A stretch of 9,396 nucleotides of DNA, from NCBI GenBank assembly GCA_003602665.1, contig QQSG01000002.1:1-9396 (forward strand). Reading direction: 5' to 3'. This document shows, in pieces, positions 5,799 to 9,396 of this stretch (its first letter is position 1; every line of letters begins with the position of its first letter). Both the position numbers and the translations under genes were made by a program. This DNA comes from Candidatus Poseidoniales archaeon (lineage in GTDB: Archaea > Thermoplasmatota > Poseidoniia > Poseidoniales > Poseidoniaceae). The notes beneath the pieces are model-generated. The model was not told the DNA's origin, did no database searches, and saw only the letters and a list, made by a program, of their open reading frames with translations.

Positions 5799-8732
5799 AT
5801 GGCAGTGAATCACGAGTGGATAGAGGTGCGAGGTGCTCGTACACACAATCTGCAGGACATCGATGTTAAGCTTCCAAGAGGAAAGTTCGTTGTTATTTCA
5901 GGCGTTTCAGGCTCAGGAAAATCAAGTCTAGCATTCGATACCCTTTACGCTGAAGGCCAACGAAGGTACGTTGAATCGCTCTCATCCTATGCGCGCCAAT
6001 TCATTGGGCAAATGAAGAAAGCAGATTGCGACGGTATTGAGGGACTTTCACCAGCCATCTCGATTGACCAGAAACAAGGTTCACACAATCCTAGATCAAC
6101 GGTTGCAACCGTTACGGAGATCCAAGACTACCTTCGACTCCTCTGGGCACGAATTGGAAAACCCCACTGCCCAGACTGCGGTCAAGAAGTAGCACGACGA
6201 ACAGTACAAGAAATCGTTGATGATATCTTCTGGAATTATGAACAACACACGATTGCAGTTTGGAGTCCAGTTGTTCGTGCAAGAAAGGGAACCCATGTTG
6301 AATTATTCCGACAATTTGTCGAACAAGGATACATGCAAGGCCGAGTCAATGGGCACGAAGTTGACTTCGAAAAGCCACCGACACTCGACAAAAACATGCG
6401 ACATGATATTGATGTCCGAATCGATCGTTTCATTCTTTCAAGAGAGCGACGTCAACGAACAACAGAGAGCGTAGAAAATGCATTACGTCTGGGAGGAGGG
6501 GCACTTGCAGTCACCAGTTTACGTGTTCCTTCAAAGCCTGAAACCCTCGAAGGAAAAAATCGTCCAGTACACAACGAAGGCGACACAGTCTCATGGTCAG
6601 AAGACTTTGCTTGTCCTGAACACGGGGCATTTATGCCAGAGCTATCACCCCGGGTTTTCTCATTCAATTCTCCACTGGGAGCCTGTCCTGATTGTCAAGG
6701 ACTTGGAATTCAGAGACAATTCAATCCCGATTTGATCATTGATGATACACTTGCAGTATCGAATGGTTGCGTCCTACCATGGCGCCAGTCCATGTCCCCA
6801 GGATGGTACAAAAAATTATTACAGCAAGTATGCGAACACTATGGCATATCGACGACAGTTCCGTTTGGCCTTCTCGATGAAGATTCCAAAGATATCCTCC
6901 TTCATGGCTCAGGCTCCACCATCATTCACTTCCATTTCGAATCAGATAACGGTTCGATCTACAAAATGAACCGTCCTTGGGATGGGATTATTTCTCGGCT
7001 TGAACGAACCTATTCGGAAACTTCTTCGGATCGAACTCGGAACCGCCTTATTGCTTGTATGACCGATCTTGATTGCCATGCCTGTAACGGAGAGAAACTC
7101 AACCCAGCAGCTCGTTTCGTAACAGTTGGTGGTATCCGCCTTCCAGAAGTCAGCCGAAGTTCAGTTCATGAAGCATACCAGCTCATAAAAGCCCTCAATC
7201 CAGAAGCGGATGGGCCTCCTGAACAATATGCCGATGTCTTAGAACCGCTCAACGACCGTTCACTCTTCATTGGAAATGAAATCCTCAAAGAAATCGAAAA
7301 CCGACTTGGTTTCTTAGATAGCGTTGGTCTTGATTACCTAACATTGGACCGTAAAGCAAACACTCTTTCTGGAGGAGAAAGCCAACGTATACGATTAGCA
7401 ACACAAATTGGGTCAAGGCTAACAGGAGTCATGTACGTCTTGGATGAACCTTCCATTGGCCTCCATCAACGAGATAATGAACGGCTGCTGGAAACTTTAC
7501 GTGAACTTACTTCATTAGGCAACACACTTCTTGTTGTTGAGCACGATGAAGATACTTTACGTCAAGCTGATTGGATTTGCGATCTAGGTCCTGGAGCCGG
7601 ACTCGAAGGAGGCAATATCGTTGCAAATGGAATACCAAGCAAGGTCATGAAAGCGAAGGATTCGGTTACTGGAGCATATCTTTCAGGAAGGCGCTCAATC
7701 AAAGTTCCAGAAAAAAGGCATAAACCTTCAAAGAAATGGCTCACAATCAAAGGGGCAGAACACAATAATTTGAGCAATATCGATGTCAAATTACCATTGG
7801 GCTGCTTTACATCCGTTACAGGGGTATCCGGCTCGGGAAAATCTTCCCTCATCTCTGGAATCTTAGCACCTTCTCTTCAACGATACCTTCACAACAGCGA
7901 AAAATTACCGGGGAAACACAAGGAAATCAAAGGACTAGAACACGTCGATAAAGCCATCATAATTGACCAGTCTCCTATCGGTAGAACTCCTCGTTCAAAC
8001 GCAGCAACATATACCAAAGTCTTTGACGAGATTAGAAAACTCTTCTCAAATACAACCTTGGCAAAGGAGCGAGGATATACTCCCGGAACCTTCAGTTTCA
8101 ATGTGAAAGGTGGGCGGTGTGAAGCTTGCTCCGGGGCAGGATCAATAAAATTAGAAATGAACTTCTTACCCGATGTTTGGATTGAGTGCGATATCTGTAA
8201 TGGTAAGCGCTACACAAGAGAATGTCTAGAAGTGACATGGAAAGGAAAGAACATCCATGATGTCTTACAAATGCCAGTCGGTGAAGCGGTAAAATTCTTT
8301 GAACATCACCGTAAAATCCACAGAACACTCGAAACGCTTCATTCAGTTGGCCTCTCTTACATTCGACTAGGCCAACCGGCAACAACATTGTCTGGCGGTG
8401 AGGCACAACGCGTTAAACTTGCAAGTGAATTACGCAGACCTCCGCATAAACACACAGTATACATCCTAGATGAACCAACCACTGGATTGGCATTTAGCGA
8501 TGTTCAAATGCTCATTGACGTCCTTCTCGAATTACGTTCTAAAGGCCATACTGTAATCGTTATTGAGCACCATCTTGATGTTGTCAAATGTAGCGATCAC
8601 GTCATCGACCTCGGCCCTGAAGGAGGCGATCGCGGTGGCCAAATTGTAACTGCAGGAACGCCTGAAGAAGTGGCTAAAGAAGCCAGTAGTTTTACTGGAA
8701 ACTTCCTCAAAACTCTTCTTTCTTCCCAGTGA
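5799..8732 (+). CDS. uvrA: Excinuclease ABC subunit UvrA
   Basis: This 977-residue protein is slightly longer than the usual 940 or so. UvrA is the damage-recognition ATPase of nucleotide excision repair; it dimerises, finds distorted DNA and loads UvrB. Two ABC modules are intact: Walker A GVSGSGKS at 35-42 and 675-682, signatures LSGGESQR (523-530) and LSGGEAQR (864-871), and Walker B ending LDEP at 548-551 and 889-892. The UvrB-binding segment lies near 205-240. Zinc sites are C272/H275/C296/C299 (a CxxH variant common in the family) and C774/C777/C797/C800, with a further CPDC at 124-127. Two oddities are TTGLAF (894-899) where the family has TTGLHF in the second D-loop, and a proline- and acid-rich insertion near 467-487. 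The start is the ATG at 5799, 21 nt after the previous stop and without a clear ribosome binding site; a GTG at 5805 is the nearest alternative. uvrB and uvrC are not in the window. Confidence 0.96.
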   Translation: MAVNHEWIEVRGARTHNLQDIDVKLPRGKFVVISGVSGSGKSSLAFDTLYAEGQRRYVESLSSYARQFIGQMKKADCDGIEGLSPAISIDQKQGSHNPRSTVATVTEIQDYLRLLWARIGKPHCPDCGQEVARRTVQEIVDDIFWNYEQHTIAVWSPVVRARKGTHVELFRQFVEQGYMQGRVNGHEVDFEKPPTLDKNMRHDIDVRIDRFILSRERRQRTTESVENALRLGGGALAVTSLRVPSKPETLEGKNRPVHNEGDTVSWSEDFACPEHGAFMPELSPRVFSFNSPLGACPDCQGLGIQRQFNPDLIIDDTLAVSNGCVLPWRQSMSPGWYKKLLQQVCEHYGISTTVPFGLLDEDSKDILLHGSGSTIIHFHFESDNGSIYKMNRPWDGIISRLERTYSETSSDRTRNRLIACMTDLDCHACNGEKLNPAARFVTVGGIRLPEVSRSSVHEAYQLIKALNPEADGPPEQYADVLEPLNDRSLFIGNEILKEIENRLGFLDSVGLDYLTLDRKANTLSGGESQRIRLATQIGSRLTGVMYVLDEPSIGLHQRDNERLLETLRELTSLGNTLLVVEHDEDTLRQADWICDLGPGAGLEGGNIVANGIPSKVMKAKDSVTGAYLSGRRSIKVPEKRHKPSKKWLTIKGAEHNNLSNIDVKLPLGCFTSVTGVSGSGKSSLISGILAPSLQRYLHNSEKLPGKHKEIKGLEHVDKAIIIDQSPIGRTPRSNAATYTKVFDEIRKLFSNTTLAKERGYTPGTFSFNVKGGRCEACSGAGSIKLEMNFLPDVWIECDICNGKRYTRECLEVTWKGKNIHDVLQMPVGEAVKFFEHHRKIHRTLETLHSVGLSYIRLGQPATTLSGGEAQRVKLASELRRPPHKHTVYILDEPTTGLAFSDVQMLIDVLLELRSKGHTVIVIEHHLDVVKCSDHVIDLGPEGGDRGGQIVTAGTPEEVAKEASSFTGNFLKTLLSSQ

Positions 8733-8788
8733 AGCACTCCGTAGTGTTCAAAGAGCGTATGCGATGAACTCTGTTTGGGTCGGAAGTA

Positions 8789-9396
8789 ATGACAGTCCAC
8801 GATGTTCGAATCGAAGTCACGCCTTTGCAAACGGAAGGGATGCGCGATGTACGGGGAGATGTTGTACGTCGCCAACTTATTGCAGACCACGGAATCGATG
8901 TAGGCATCGTTCGTAGTATCTGTGGATACCTCATTCGCAGTAAATATGATGCTTCTTCAATTACACCTCGAGTTCAAGACATATTTTCTGATCCAATCAT
9001 TGAGTTTGGTGCAGTTGACACCACACTTATCCATGATACAACCTTCTTTCCCCAGACACCATCGCTCTGCGTAACTGTTGGATTTAAGCCAGGCGTTACC
9101 GATAACCCAGGAGCTGCTGCAAACGACGGATTTCAAGTACTCTTCCCAGACGTAAATGCAGCAATATCTACATACACAACATATGTGTTTACGAATCTTC
9201 CAGAGACTGTTGACAATGCGTGGCTTGCTTCAACACTTCATAACCCACTCATCGAGCGAGCGATTCTCGCTACACGAGATGACATTTCTTCTGGTAATGC
9301 TTCGGTAATCACTTTCCCAGAGAGGCCAACGATCGTGCGCCAATCTCCATCCACCATTGATTTGGAGGTGGCTGACGAGGAACTCATTCGTTTATC
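8789..9396 (+). CDS. purL: Phosphoribosylformylglycinamidine synthase PurL, N-terminal part (runs off the right edge)
   Basis: These 202 codons are the start of FGAM synthase, which converts formylglycinamide ribonucleotide to formylglycinamidine ribonucleotide with ATP and glutamine, the fourth step of purine synthesis. Residues about 5-85 and 92-137 look like two PurS-like halves. The second carries FKPGVTDNPG (99-108), close to the KPGVxDPxG pattern of PurS. HNPLIERAIL (151-160) follows, and the visible end, DLEVADEELIRL (191-202), matches the linker before the PurL catalytic domain, where DEEL is followed by a Ser and a conserved helix. This suggests the larger PurL form with a fused N-terminal PurS-like region; the catalytic part lies outside the window. 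The ATG at 8789 is the first start after an in-frame TGA at 8765. GGAAG lies only 2 nt before the ATG, too near to be a good ribosome binding site. The gap to uvrA is 56 bp with no convincing promoter. Confidence 0.85.
   Translation, partial: MTVHDVRIEVTPLQTEGMRDVRGDVVRRQLIADHGIDVGIVRSICGYLIRSKYDASSITPRVQDIFSDPIIEFGAVDTTLIHDTTFFPQTPSLCVTVGFKPGVTDNPGAAANDGFQVLFPDVNAAISTYTTYVFTNLPETVDNAWLASTLHNPLIERAILATRDDISSGNASVITFPERPTIVRQSPSTIDLEVADEELIRL

Noticed and set aside
5774..5804. TTGACA with TATGGC 17 nt downstream, resembling a bacterial sigma-70 promoter before uvrA
   Set aside because: The would-be -10 element overlaps the uvrA start codon, so a transcript from it would begin inside the gene. 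TTGACA here also contains the stop codon of the previous gene, so a chance match is likely.
8733..8748. Hairpin AGCACT-CCGT-AGTGTT just after the uvrA stop, possible terminator
   Set aside because: The stem has only 6 pairs including a G-U pair and no T-tract follows. It is too weak to call a terminator.

Overview
The window carries eight protein-coding genes packed at high density. The genes at both edges are truncated. I see no RNA genes, mobile elements or CRISPR arrays. Base composition looks moderate, somewhat AT-rich, and is even along the window. No longer stretch looks foreign by eye. The best guess for the host is a marine group II type euryarchaeon (Poseidoniales-like), at moderate to low confidence. 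The reasons are a beta-CASP nuclease beside a small, very basic zinc-ribbon protein, a TATA-like element about 27-29 nt before a start codon that lacks a ribosome binding site, and bacterial-type UvrA and RluA-family genes of the kind found in such lineages. A bacterium is not excluded from this sequence alone.

Region 1 (1-2268, plus strand): the 3' part of a beta-CASP metallo-beta-lactamase nuclease, a 96-residue basic zinc-ribbon protein of unknown role, and tupA, a lipoprotein that binds tungstate. Region 2 (2271-3599, minus strand): one gene encoding the tungstate permease (TupB) and its ATPase (TupC) as a single fused polypeptide. It meets tupA tail to tail with only 2 nt between the stop codons. 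Region 3 (3678-5777, plus strand): moeA, which inserts molybdenum or tungsten into molybdopterin, followed 9 nt later by an RluA-family pseudouridine synthase. moeA is divergent from tupBC. Region 4 (5799-9396, plus strand): uvrA for nucleotide excision repair, then the first 202 codons of purL for purine synthesis, which runs off the right edge.

The functional core is tungsten handling. TupA captures the oxyanion outside the cell, TupBC imports it, and MoeA places it on the pterin cofactor. These genes form three separately transcribed units. The two short control regions that could serve them (1093-1145 and 3600-3677) share AGGTT/AACCT half-sites in inverted arrangement, which is a candidate but unproven common operator. 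The other genes (nuclease, pseudouridine synthase, UvrA, PurL) look like ordinary housekeeping neighbours. I found no clearly new biological system. The most unusual items are the fused TupBC protein, the convergent/divergent layout of the tungsten genes, and the palindrome built around a TATA-like element.
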